64,000 nucleotides of DNA from Acanthamoeba castellanii str. Neff (taxonomy: Eukaryota; Discosea; Longamoebia; Acanthamoebidae), in contig NW_004457584.1 of the NCBI RefSeq assembly GCF_000313135.1, positions 1 to 64,000 of the forward strand. Reading direction: 5' to 3'. A program made the translations under genes and the position numbers. Below are positions 43,867 to 54,327 of the stretch, in pieces. The notes under the pieces were generated by a model, which did no database searches, was not told where the DNA came from, and was given only the letters and a program-made list of their open reading frames with translations. The first letter of the stretch is position 1. Every line of letters begins with the position of its first letter.

Positions 43867-46800
43867 CTACTGGATGGCGACTCGCTGCTGTCGCCGGCGG
43901 TGCCACCAGCGGGCGATCTTGTGGTAGAAGAGGACGACCAGCGGCCACACCATGCACCCGAACACCACCACCAGCATCACCACGTTGAGCACCAGCACCA
44001 GCGACACCAGCAGCAACGCGTACCTGCATACCCATCACACCTTAGCGTCGTGTGCGTGTGGCGGTGGTGCGTGTGCGTGTGCGTGTGGCGGTGGTGCGTG
44101 TGCGTGTGCGTGTGGCGGTGGTGCGTGTGGCGGTGGTGCGTGTGCGTGTGCGTGTGCGTGTGCGTGTGCGTGTGCGTCGTATGCGGTGTGTGTTGTATGT
44201 GCGCACCCGTCGGCAATGACGAGAACGTCGCTGGCGGCCGACCAGGACACGGCGAGCTTCTCCTGGGCCACGGAGTGGAGCTGGCTGTAGGCCCGCCATA
44301 GCGTCTGCGTGACGAACGTGAACAGCACGGTCCCGATGGCCAGCTCCTCGAGCCGGTTGTCGCGCTCGACCGCGAACGGCCGCACCAGGTGCTGCACGAC
44401 CAGCGCGACCCACAGCACGAGAATGATCGCGGCCGCGCGGAACGGCGTCGACTGGGGCGTGACCGAGATCAGGATGGCCAGCAGCAGCCGACGGGTGAGC
44501 ATGGCCAGCTCGAACCAGTACATCGAGGGGCGGTAGCAGTAGTAGAGGTTGCCCAGCCAGTACTTGACCCGGCGCTCGTGCGAGTGGCGGCGGAAGGCCA
44601 GCAGCAGCGCGGCAAAGAGCAGCGGAATGCCGGCCACGTAGACCGCCGACGACGCGATGCCCATCTTTGCCAGCGTGCTCCACTGCGTGTCCCTACACAC
44701 GTGTGCGTGCGTGTGCGTGTGCGGCGTGTGTCATCATTAGGCACGACACGACACGCACGGCACACAAGACACACGACACACGAGGGGTGCGTACGAGGAG
44801 CAGCGGAGCCAGGGGAGCATGCTGAGGTACTTGTCGCCGGTCACGGGCTCGGCCACGCAGTTGAAGACGGCCAGGGTGCGGTTGGCCAGCTCGAAGTAGA
44901 GGAAGTAGAGCAGGTACATCCACGCGTAGATGCCCCAGTGCCACGGCCGCGGCTGCCACTCGTCGTCAGCGGCGGCCGCGGCCTCGAGCTGGCGCGACCC
45001 GGGCTGGGCCTGCAGCAGCGGCTGGCGCTCGGCTTTGGAGGCCGACGATGAAAGGAGGAGCGGCAGGGACTCGTCGTGGGGCGGCGCGGCGGGGGCGTCG
45101 CTGGGCTTGCGCACGTCGGAGGCCTCGGGCGTGAGCTCGTGGCCGACCAGCTCGGATGCCACGTCAGCAGCACGATTAATCGCTGGTGATGGCACTGCGC
45201 TTGAGGTGGCTGATGACGTGTCCCCGCTTCTGCGCCGCAGCCAGGCAATGCCTGCGCGCAGCAGGACCAGCGCGGCGATGAGCCCCGTGAGCGCCGGCAG
45301 CACCAGCAGGTAGGCCAGCAGGTTCAGCACCGGGTCGTTCATGAAGTGGAACACGCACTCGACGCCGGTGCCGGATGTGCTGAGGTTGCTGATGTTGAGC
45401 CAGCGCATGCCGTTGGCCATGGCCCACTCGGGCCACAGGCCGTTGAGCGAGGCCGTGGTCTGGACGAAGACCAGCAGAATCTTGAGCGTGCCCGAGTCGA
45501 GAATGATGGCGCCCACGCGGCGTATCTTGACGTAGAAGCGGTTGCGGAAGACGAAGAGGTAGGCCAGGAAGAGGGCCAGGGCGATGACGGCCACGCCCAG
45601 GATGGTGGCCACGACGACGGTGAGCGTGAGGTCGCACCGGAGGCAGCGGCCGCGACTCGAAAAGTAGCACACGTCCGAGCTGCCCGCCATCGGACACATG
45701 CAACGCGAACACAAGCGACCTAGACGCGCGTGTGTCGTTTGTGTCGTGTGTGTTGTGTGCGGTCGTGTGTCGTGTGTGTCGTGTGTCGTGTGCGGTCATG
45801 AGAAAACGAAGATGGAACGGGAGCTAGTGTAGCGTGCGTGTGTCGTGCCTTCGGATCCGGGGCTGCAGAGGGCGCACGACACGTCGCTGCCATAGGTCAG
45901 CGAACAGTTGTTGTAGGGGTTGCACCCGCTCGTGCTCCCATCCGTGCCGTAGTCCCCGCACGGCAGCGCCAGCACCAACAAAGCTTCAAAAAGAAACCGA
46001 TTAGTCTCGTGATACGTGTCTTTTTAACTCCGACCACTCATGTGTGCGTGTGCGGTGTGTGCGGTGGCGCGTGTGCGGTGTGTGCGGCGTAGCGTACATC
46101 CGTTGAAGACGGGGTAGAAGCCGCGCTTCCAGGTCACGGTAGTTCCACCTTGGCTGCAGTTGCCGTGCGGTGGGCACATCTGGCACTCGTCCGGCGGCAG
46201 GCCGTAGTAGCCGCGCGCGCACGTGCACACAGAGTACCCCAGGAACTCGGGAGACGCCGACAACTGCTTCAATGTGAGTGCGCTGTCCAGCATTATTTAT
46301 GTGCGTGCGTGCGGTCGTGTGTGCGATGTGTGCAATCGCGCGTGTGCGTGCGTGCGGTCGTGTGTGCGTGTGTGTCACCTGAAAATAGTAGGGCGGAACG
46401 GTTTCGACAGTGGGGCAGTAGAAGATGCGTCCGTCGTCGACGTCCATGTTGGAGTAATCGGCGCCCCACCAGATGATGGACGACAAGTTGGAGTTCGACT
46501 CAAGGTGCATCTTTACGTTCCCTAGATTTTGCCAAAATGAGTATCCAAGGCACGACACGACACACACCGCACACGCACCACCGCACACACATAGACATAC
46601 CTTTGATGGAGAGGTACACGAGTGCATTGTTGTAACGGACCAAATCCGCGCCGATGGTGCCCTCCATGAGCACGTTGTTGCTGAAGTCCATCATCACAAT
46701 GCTCGAGTACTGTGGTGTTTTTTTGTGCATGTGTGCGTGTGCGTGTGCGTGTGCGTGTGCGTGTGCGTGTGCGTGTGCGTGTGCGTGTGCGTGTGCGTGT

Positions 46801-48636
46801 GCGTGTGCGTGTGCGTGTGCGTGTGCGTGTGCGTGTGCGTGTGCGTGTGCGTTTGTGTCAGTCTGACAGCAGAAGAGGTTGTGGGTGGTTGACGCGGAGG
46901 GTACCCCGGAGAAGGGCGGGATGGTGCCCGACAGGTGGTTGTTGTCGAGCAGAACGATTTGGAGGCCTTCGCCCTGGGTCAGCGCCTGGGGGATTGGACC
47001 CTCCAAGCGGTTGTAGGACAGCACGAGCCGGCTCAGTATCGGGATCTTGCACAGAGACTCGGGTATCATGCCTGGCCACGCACTGCATTAGATCGCAACA
47101 TGCAACTTACGCAACACATGTAACACACGCAACACACGCAACACACATACCGGTGAATTTGTTCTCGGCAAAGGAAAGCCAAAGAGTGCGCGCGGCATTG
47201 GATACATTCCAGCGCTGGGGTAGTGGACCCGACAGCTCGTTCAGCGAAACATCCTGCACCCCACACAACGATCATTCAATTCGTTTGTCTCACGACGCAC
47301 ACGACACACACGACCAACGACACGACACGCACGACACGCACGACACGCACGATACGATAGGCATGAAACAGGTGTCATCCGCGTACCACGTATCTGATGT
47401 GTGAAGGGTCGAACAGCTCCGGCATTCCCCCGGAGAAGGAATTGTCGCTGAGCACGAGCGTGACGAGCGCACTCGCGCACTTGAGCGATTCGGGGATCGG
47501 TCCGTACAGGCTGTTGCTCGCCAGGCTCAGGTAGGACAGCGCCGACAGGTAGCCTGGGTGGCCAAGAGGTGGTTAAGGTGTCGGTGGTCCCAAGAGGTTA
47601 AGGTGGCGGGTGACGGCATACCGTAGTCTTCGGGCAAAGCGCCAATGAGCCAATTGGAAGACAGATCGAGGGTGGTGAGGTTGGGCATGTCGGTGACGGA
47701 CCCGAACGGCGGCAGTGGCCCGCCGATCGCGTTGTCCGGCACGACCAGCGCGGTAAGGCCGCAGAAGCGCGCGAGTGACGCCGGCAGCGCACCGGTGAGG
47801 TTGTTGGCCGGCAGGTTGATACTGATAAAGGCGATGTTGCCGTTGGAAATGCGGCAACCGATCCCGAACCAGTTACAGAAGTAGCCTGTGTTGCGTGTTG
47901 CGTGTTGCGTGTTGCGTGTTGCGTGAGTGCGCATTTACGTGCGTGTTGCATGCATTGTGCAATCTCATGGGTGTTGAGGTGTCGTACTGTCCGAGCCCCA
48001 GCACGTGGCGTCATCTGTTCGGTGGCACCGTTTGAGCCAAGTGGTGGGTCCTCCCGTCGCGTTGTAGAAATCCATCAGCAGCTCCCGGTTCTCCGTATCT
48101 GCTCACCACCCCACCACGCAACGTGCACTCACACTCAGCCGGCGAAAGAAAAAAATGAAGACAAAGAGCGAACGAGGGGGGGGGCGAAAGAGAAGAAAGA
48201 AAGCGAAAGCGATGAACTTGCTCGCACCGTTGAGTGGAGCGCAGGGCGCGAGGACCTTGTCGCAGCCCTCCTTCAGGCGAGCAGTCGACTGAGCGTTGGG
48301 CGGGGAGGAGTCGAAAGGGGGCGGGGTGGGGCGGAGTCGCGCAGGGGAGCCTCGCCGGCCAGACTTCAGCAACCCGACGGCCACCTCGGCGGCGTCATGG
48401 TTGAGCGGGACGACGTGCCGGCGCAGTGACGACCCCGCCGCTCCCGTCCTCGAGTAATATGAAGATGACGACGAAGAAAAAGAGGAAGAGGAAGAAAAAT
48501 CAAAAGAATAATCTGCGTGTTCGGTTTGGGCTGCTGTTGAGAAGATGAGAAGAATGAGGAGAAGGAGGAGAGGCACCACCACCGCAGTGGTCGGGGAAGG
48601 ACCTACCCCGCCGCAGAACCACCACCTCGACTTCAT
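43867..48636 (-). CDS. LRR receptor-like multi-pass membrane protein (copy 2)
   Basis: Thirteen exons, about 1112 aa: 48636-48228, 48098-47988, 47885-47622, 47553-47390, 47253-47151, 47071-46905, 46709-46601, 46521-46379, 46263-46098, 45983-45849, 45719-44795, 44692-44207, 44023-43867. Same plan as copy 1: signal peptide (VVVPLLLLLILLIFSTA), LRR cap (LLMDFYNATGGPTTWL, CNWFGIGC), LRRs (LSRLVLSYNRLEGPIPQAL), Cys-rich segments (CTCARGYYGLPPDEC, CALCSPGSEG, CMCPMAGSSDVC), then a multi-helix tail with YYCYRPSMYWFELAMLTRRL. Exons 3, 6, 9 and 10 have exactly the same lengths as in copy 1. Exon 1 is longer, with a serine-rich insert. The ATG at 48636 was chosen because it starts a good signal peptide. 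The donor of intron 10 is GC. Confidence 0.9.
44045..44190. repeat. Higher-order GTGTGCG/GTGGCGGTG repeat in an LRR copy 2 intron
   Basis: Blocks of GTGTGCGTGTGCG separated by GGCGGTGGT form a repeat of repeats between exons 12 and 13. Confidence 0.85.
46728..46854. repeat. GTGTGC 6-bp repeat in an LRR copy 2 intron
   Basis: About twenty perfect copies of GTGTGC between exons 6 and 7, the longest perfect hexamer run in the window. Confidence 0.9.
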
Positions 48637-49155
48637 GTGCTTTTTATTTCTTATTTGAAATAAATGGCCAACAAGTGGACTCCGGAAGCAGTCGGGCGCG
48701 AACGCCCATTGGCCGTGGTTTGCAGAGAGGGAGGTGCGGCACCACCACCACCAAGGGCCTTGCCGGTTCCGGTGCAGATCGAGACACACACAAGTTAGAT
48801 GGCTTAATTAATGTTGTGATCGAGCCACTGGTGGCCTTTGGGCCTTCCCTCGAACTCCTGTGGGCTCCCACCTTTCCGGGTGGCGGCGAGGGCGACTGCC
48901 GTTTTTCGTCAATCGTTTCTCCGCTGCACATCAACTTCCCCTTCTTCTTGTTTTGCTGGCCAAGATCTCTCTTTTTCTATTGTCACCCCTTCACCTTCCT
49001 GCCGTAGACGCCACCACACCTGCACCACATCTTAGAGCTAGACCTAGAGGTTTTCTCCTTCTTGATCTAGTGGAGGCCGTCTTGCATCTTCAAACGTCTT
49101 TCACCGAATCGATTGCTGGCACCCTCACAGAAGAAGAAGAAAAGAGATAGAGAAC
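48637..49155. other. Divergent promoter region between LRR copy 2 and the WH1/FKBP/RING gene
   Basis: 519 bp between two starts pointing away from each other. A plus-strand open frame of 110 codons (48675-49007) exists, but its composition and lack of splice context argue against coding. Pyrimidine-rich runs occur at about 48930-49000. Nothing else was recognised. Confidence 0.4.
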
Positions 49156-51134
49156 ATGATGGCCACAGGTGGCCACCTACCCTCCCAGCCAACATGGCAG
49201 CAGCTGGCTGCCCTCCAGCCGCTGAGCATTGCGCCCACCAACCCTTCCTCTTCTTCCACATCTTCTTCTACTCCAACCACCTCATCTTCTTCTTCTACTT
49301 CTTACACCGCACCAACAACCGCACTACCCAGCAGCAGACGTAGTGGTCTTCTCTTCCTCTGGCCTCTACGTTGTGTTTGCAAATACGTAGAGCTTCCCCC
49401 TTCTTCTTCGTGAAGGGGCACTTGTGGAGTTTTGGTCGGGTCGGCTGACGTGGCATCGGCTTCATCTGATGGTTTGCGTTGAGGTGTAGAGGAGAGGTCA
49501 TCTTCAACGCGCAGCCGCAGAAGGCCAGGGTGGCGATCAGTTGCTCCAACCAGAGGTCGAGGGTCTACTGCCTCGTCCTCTACGTGGCTCAAGGCCCCAC
49601 TCTCATCACCCGCATCGCCCCACAGCTCTACCTGACGGTACGCCGTCGTGCTTCTTTGTTGTTCTGCGCATGCTTGCTCACCTACCGCTGGCCAGGTGAT
49701 TGAAGAGGGCTGGGTGCTGGTGAAGGACCCCTTGCGCCACCCATACACCCTGCAGTTTGGGTACACACACGATCGCACGACACGACACGACCAACGACAC
49801 GACACGACACAGCACTGCGTAACAAAATGATCAGCTGAGTTGGTAAGTCAATCGGCTGTGGTGCGCCAACACAGAACGCAGAAGGAGGCGGAGGAGTTCT
49901 GCAAGCACGTTCTGGTCGCCAAGATGGCGTCCAAGGCTCCCCACGAACCCAAGACCGTGCAGAGCATCGACCTCAAGCCCGGCCAGCCCGCGATGGTATG
50001 AACGCGCGTGCGGTGGTGTGCGTTCGTGCGTGTGCGGCGGTGTGTGCGGTGGCTGACCTGATATTTGTCGCAGGTGGCGGAGCATCAGGATCAGGCCACG
50101 GTCCTCCTGACGTGCTGGCTGGTGGACTCGCACCACCACCACACGATTGCCGCGACGCCGCACTGGACCTCGGTCGGCGCGCAGCCCGCCAGTGGCCGGT
50201 CGGCGGCCAGGGGCATCAGCGACGACCACGACGAGCCCCTGGGCGTGGTCACGATCAACGTCAAGAAGCTGCGGCTCGGCGAGTCGGCGCTCGGGATGCG
50301 CGATGGCCTGCTTGGCATGCGGCTGAAGGGGACGCGGCTGCTGGTCCTCGAAACCTCCGCAAGTGAACCCGGCAGCTCCACGTCCCTCAAATCCGTGCTC
50401 GGCCTGCCGTCCGGGCGCATCTGCGTTTTCAAGGTAAGTGTGCGTGCGGCGGTGCGTGTGTGCGTGTGGGTGTGCGTGTGCGTGTGCGGTTTGACCTGAA
50501 TCGCGGAATTGTAGGTCGAGTTGATCAAGTTGAAGAAGTCGGCCGCGCGCGGTAGTGGCAATGGAAAGAAGAAGGAAAAGGAAAAGGAGAAGGAGCAGCA
50601 CCCGCGCGACAAGGCTCGGCCGTCGAAAAACGATGACAGGCAGATGGGCGAGCTCAAGGCCGAGGTACGCGGGCTCGAGGCCAAGCTGCGGATCGCGCAG
50701 GACACCGTGGACAAGATGATGGGTCGCAAGCTGGAGCGGTCGAGCGTGGAGGAGCTGGCCTCGCTGGAGGAGATCCTACTCACAAGCTACCGGCTGGTCA
50801 TTGCCCAGAAGGTGAGGCTCGAGCTGAAGGAAGAAGAAAAGAAGAAGCAGCAGAACAAGCTCGGGACGCAGGTACCGTCAACTACACACACTTCTCAAGC
50901 GTAGTAGCGATGTCGATGTGAGACAACACAGGTTCTCATCATGTGCGGGGCATGCGTGCCGTGTGTTGCGTGTGCTGCAACCGATAGGAGTGCGTACTGT
51001 GCTTGGACAAGGCGAGGAATGCGGTGCTGGTGCCGTGCGGCCATGCGTGCTGCTGCCTTGGGTGCGCCAAGAAGTTGACCAGCTGCCCGCTGTGCAGGAA
51101 GGAGATCACCGACAAACTCGCCATCTACCTGTAG
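49156..51134 (+). CDS. WH1/FKBP15-like protein with coiled coil and C-terminal RING finger
   Basis: Proposed exons: 49156-49168, 49332-49386, 49490-49637, 49696-49760, 49875-49995, 50074-50433, 50515-50871, 50988-51134 (about 421 aa). The first junction is uncertain: the Ser/Thr-rich stretch removed here as intron could be coding. Residues 5-105 resemble the WH1-like domain of FKBP15 (VVVFSSSGLYVVFAN, VYCLVLYVAQGP, TQKEAEEFCKHVLVAKM). Next is a degenerate FKBP fold (VLLTCWLVDS, DGLLGMRLKGTRLLVLETS, GRICVFKVELIKLKK). A Lys/Glu coiled coil follows (ELKAEVRGLEAKLRIAQDTV, SVEELASLEEILL), then a C3HC4 RING: CVLCLDKARNAVLVPCGHAC then CCLGCAKKLTSCPLCRKEI. The RING predicts ubiquitin ligase activity. 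FKBP15 in animals works in endosome transport with actin. Confidence 0.78.
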
Positions 51135-51302
51135 ACCACCAGCATGACCATGAATCAAGCATCGACGCCGACGACCCACTGGCGTCACCATTGAAAAGAG
51201 AGAGGTGTGTATTAACCGTGGAAACGATGGAGCTCAACATATGTACATAACGAAGCAAAGAGGCAAGAAAGACAGAATAAAAGCGGACTTACGCAACAGC
51301 GC

Positions 51303-52059
51303 TCAGCTGTTGGAGGAGGAGAAGCAGGGAATCATCTCGCTGATTTGGTCGTTGCACACTGCGGCCATCTCATTGAAGTCCTGCACCGCATGAGGGTCAG
51401 CTGAGATGAACGTTGTAGTGATGAGTGCTGATCGGTCGGCGGTATACCTGATAGATGCTGTCGAGGTGGTCGTCGGGCATGTCGAGGCCGAGGTTCTTGT
51501 TCATGTCCAGCAGTCGCTGCCTCGTGTCGAGCAGAGTTTTCTTGCTCATCTCGATGAGGTTCTGTTACACGCACGAGACATGGCGGCCGACGGTGAGCAG
51601 ACTAAAGCTGCACAAGGCGGCACAGGCGAGAGTACCCGCTTCTCCGTGCACAGGGTGAGGCAGTCTTCCTTGAGCCGAGGAAGGTCTTCCTGAATGCGCT
51701 CCAGCCTCTGCATGAGCTTCATTGGATTAAGCTGCACACAAGAAGAAAAGGAAGAGTGAGAGGTTGAAGGTGCTGCGAATGGTCTCTGGGGAGTCGAGAC
51801 GCACGTTGGGCTCGCCGGAGGCCTCAAACTTTTGAGCGTACTCGGTGCGCAAGAAGTGCAGCACTGGAGTTGAAGTGACGAACGCTTCAGTCAGGTAATG
51901 AAGTAGCAAATTGACATTTTGTGTAGTACGTACCATAGTTGAGATCCGTGGCGGCTTTTTCCAGCTGAACGCCAAAGACAAACGTGGGTGAGCAACGTTC
52001 ACCAAGAAATCATGGCCCCAACAGGGAAGTACCTGCGATTGCGGATCCATTGCGCTCAT
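51303..52059 (-). CDS. SKA2-like kinetochore protein
   Basis: Six small exons, about 134 aa (human SKA2 is 121): 52059-52033, 51964-51934, 51863-51805, 51731-51636, 51561-51448, 51380-51303. The protein is nearly all helix. The pattern LEKAATDLNYVLHFLRTEY, NPMKLMQRLERIQEDLPRL, then KKTLLDTRQRLLDM matches the SKA2 plan (F/L-x-K-A-x-x-DLDYI...LEYE, NPVTLL, repeated heptads). SKA2 pairs with SKA1 and SKA3 in the complex that holds kinetochores on microtubule ends. Helical proteins diverge fast, so the assignment rests on order and length more than identity. It is divergent from SBDS with a 267-bp shared upstream region. Confidence 0.6.
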
Positions 52060-52326
52060 CTTGCGTTGTGAAGCACTTTTGGCGGGAAAGAAACAGATGT
52101 GGTTGTCTCGTAAGTTTCTCTTTGTTTTCTTTGTTGAGAAATTGCAGAAGCTCTCTGCGCATTTTCTCATCCCCCATCTTCAACGCAGCTCCATTTCGCT
52201 GACGCAACCGACCTCTCCTCATACATCGTCTGCCGCCTCTTCTTCGCTTCCGTTTTCGTTCTACCTGTTGTAAATCATCATCACCCCTCCTCCACATCCA
52301 AAATTTAACTTTAATCGCTATCGATA

Positions 52327-53094
52327 ATGAGTGGAAAGATTTTCACACCAGTCAATCAAGTGCGATTCACGAACGTCGCGGTAGTTCGACTTCAGAGGAG
52401 CGGCAAACGTTTCGAGATCGCCTGCTACAAGAACAAGGTCATCGAATGGAGAAAAAAGATCACGACCGATCTCGATGAGGTCCTGCAAACGCCCACCATC
52501 TTCACCAACGTGGGCAAGGGCGTCATCGCCAAGAAGGCCGAATTGTCCAAGGCCTTCAACACGACCGATCAGGAGAAGATCATCCAGATGATTCTCGATA
52601 AGGGCGAGATCCAGGTATCGACCGAGGAGCGCAAGCTGCAGCTCGACAATTCGTTCAAGGACATCGCGCAAATCGTCGTCGAGAAGTGCATCAATCCCGA
52701 GACGGGACGGCCGCTCACGGTGGGCATGGTCGAAAAGGCGATGAAGGACATACACTACTCGGTCAAGGCTGGGAAGAGTCCCAAGCAGCAAGCGCTCGAC
52801 GTGATCCGTCTGCTGCGCGAGAAGTCCGATTTCCCCATCGCCCGCGCGCCCATGCGAATGAAGATGATCCTGCCCGAGGGCGACCTGGACAAGGTCAAGA
52901 CCGAGCTCAAGGACGAGATCCAGAAGATCGAGCGCGAGGACAAGAACGGTGAGAGGCGGGAGGTCGTCATCCTCATCGATCCCAGCAACTTTCGGTTCGT
53001 CGAGGAGACCATCAAGAAGCAGACCAACGAGGCCGGCGCCGTCGAAGTCCTCACCCTCATCGTGCACTCCGAAGGCGAGTCCAACATCGAGTAG
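52327..53094 (+). CDS. SBDS: SBDS ribosome maturation protein
   Basis: Intronless, 255 aa (human 250). With the EFL1 GTPase, SBDS removes the anti-association factor eIF6 from new 60S subunits. Domain I reads FTPVNQVRFTNVAVVRLQRS, FEIACYKNKVIEWR, DLDEVLQTPTIFTNVGKG; domain II contains EKCINPETGRPLTVGMVEKA and DIHYSVKAGKSPKQQALDVI; domain III contains IARAPMRMKMILPEGDL and ends near RFVEETIKKQT. The CYKNK segment that is mutated in Shwachman-Diamond patients is intact. It is one of only three intronless coding genes in the window. Confidence 0.97.
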   Translation: MSGKIFTPVNQVRFTNVAVVRLQRSGKRFEIACYKNKVIEWRKKITTDLDEVLQTPTIFTNVGKGVIAKKAELSKAFNTTDQEKIIQMILDKGEIQVSTEERKLQLDNSFKDIAQIVVEKCINPETGRPLTVGMVEKAMKDIHYSVKAGKSPKQQALDVIRLLREKSDFPIARAPMRMKMILPEGDLDKVKTELKDEIQKIEREDKNGERREVVILIDPSNFRFVEETIKKQTNEAGAVEVLTLIVHSEGESNIE

Positions 53095-53388
53095 TGTACA
53101 AAACGCAAATAAATAGCCACACCTGCTCTCTCCTCCATTCACTCCTCTTCTTTTGCGCTGCCCCCGTGCTCCTTGGTTTAGGCCAAGAGCGCGTGTTGCG
53201 TGTCACGTCCCGATGCGTGTCGTGCGGTGTCGACACCAAAGTGTCAATGTTTGTTGCGTCGCTGCTGGCGTGCGCGCTGGCATGGCACGGCCTCCACGCC
53301 CCTTCATAAAGGGCTCCTCCATTCCTCGTTCTCATCATCAACTTCATCAACAAGCAACCAGCACCACTACTACTACAAACAAACCGAG

Positions 53389-54042
53389 ATGGGCAACAAG
53401 CAGATGCAGGGTACCAGCGACAAGGGCAAGAAGAACGATCGCTACGCGGGCGAGATGAAGCACAACCAGGCGCACGGCCGGGGCAAGCTCGTCTACAGCG
53501 CCAAGGACAAGGAGGGCCGGGCCACGTACGAGGGCCACTTCGTCGCGGGCCACAAGCAGGGCGAGGGCATCATGACGTGGACCGACGGGCGCGTCTACAT
53601 GGGCGGCTGGGTGGCCGACGACATCGAGGGCAAGGGCACCATGCTCTACGACGCCGACCGGTCGGCGCGGGCCTACGTGGGCGAGTGGGTGGCGGGCCAG
53701 CGCGACGGGATGGGGCGGATGACGTACGCGGCCGACGACGAGCACGGGCGGGTGAGCTACTTCGGCCCGTGGGCGGCCGACAAGCAGGAGGGCAACGGCC
53801 TCATGGAGTGGCGGAGCGGGGCCAAGTACCTGGGCGAGTGGCGGCGGGGCAAGAGGCACGGTCACGGCGTGTTCATGTTCCCCTCGGGCGACCAGCTCGT
53901 AAGCAGCCAGTGGTGCGACGGCCGGCCGCAGGGCGTCGTCAAGATGATCTACGCCGACGGCCACCAGTGCGACGGCTTCTGGCTCAACGCCGACACCTGG
54001 GAGAACACGCGCACCCTGGTCTTCAAGTCGCTCAGCGCCTGA
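53389..54042 (+). CDS. MORN-repeat protein
   Basis: Intronless, 217 aa, starting MGNKQMQGTSDKGKKND after an ACAAACCGAG leader; an upstream in-frame extension lacks a better ATG. Six MORN repeats fill the protein: YAGEMKHNQAHGRGKLVY, YEGHFVAGHKQGEGIMTW, YMGGWVADDIEGKGTMLY, YVGEWVAGQRDGMGRMTY, YFGPWAADKQEGNGLMEW, YLGEWRRGKRHGHGVFMF. MORN proteins often tether other proteins to membranes or cytoskeleton. The N-terminal MGNK leaves glycine at position 2, but the following residues are not a strong myristoylation site. No catalytic domain is present. Confidence 0.93.
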   Translation: MGNKQMQGTSDKGKKNDRYAGEMKHNQAHGRGKLVYSAKDKEGRATYEGHFVAGHKQGEGIMTWTDGRVYMGGWVADDIEGKGTMLYDADRSARAYVGEWVAGQRDGMGRMTYAADDEHGRVSYFGPWAADKQEGNGLMEWRSGAKYLGEWRRGKRHGHGVFMFPSGDQLVSSQWCDGRPQGVVKMIYADGHQCDGFWLNADTWENTRTLVFKSLSA

Positions 54043-54288
54043 ACTCCGCGCCAGCCTCGAAGCTGCTTTTTGTGTGTGTGTCGTCAAGAGAGTCTTCAGA
54101 CGCAAAGTGTAAATAGAAACGGTAAACCTTTTTCCCCCATTCAATCGACTTGCGGCGTCTCAGTGGCGACGATGATGGTGGCCGGCTTCAGAGTGATGAT
54201 GATCATCATCCGGCCCTGCGTACTCCCGCTCCACAAACCGATTCATCCCTGCGCAGCGGCCAAGAGTGTCAATGTGTGCGCCGTGTTG

Positions 54289-54319
<31 letters not shown>

Positions 54320-54327
54320 TGTGTGTG

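Noticed and set aside
46654..46892. [12 protein letters not shown] open frames, and similar ones elsewhere
   Set aside because: Translations of GT/GC intron microsatellites without coding signal.
48675..49007. Plus-strand 110-codon frame in the divergent promoter
   Set aside because: No splice context or family resemblance, and composition typical of UTR/spacer.
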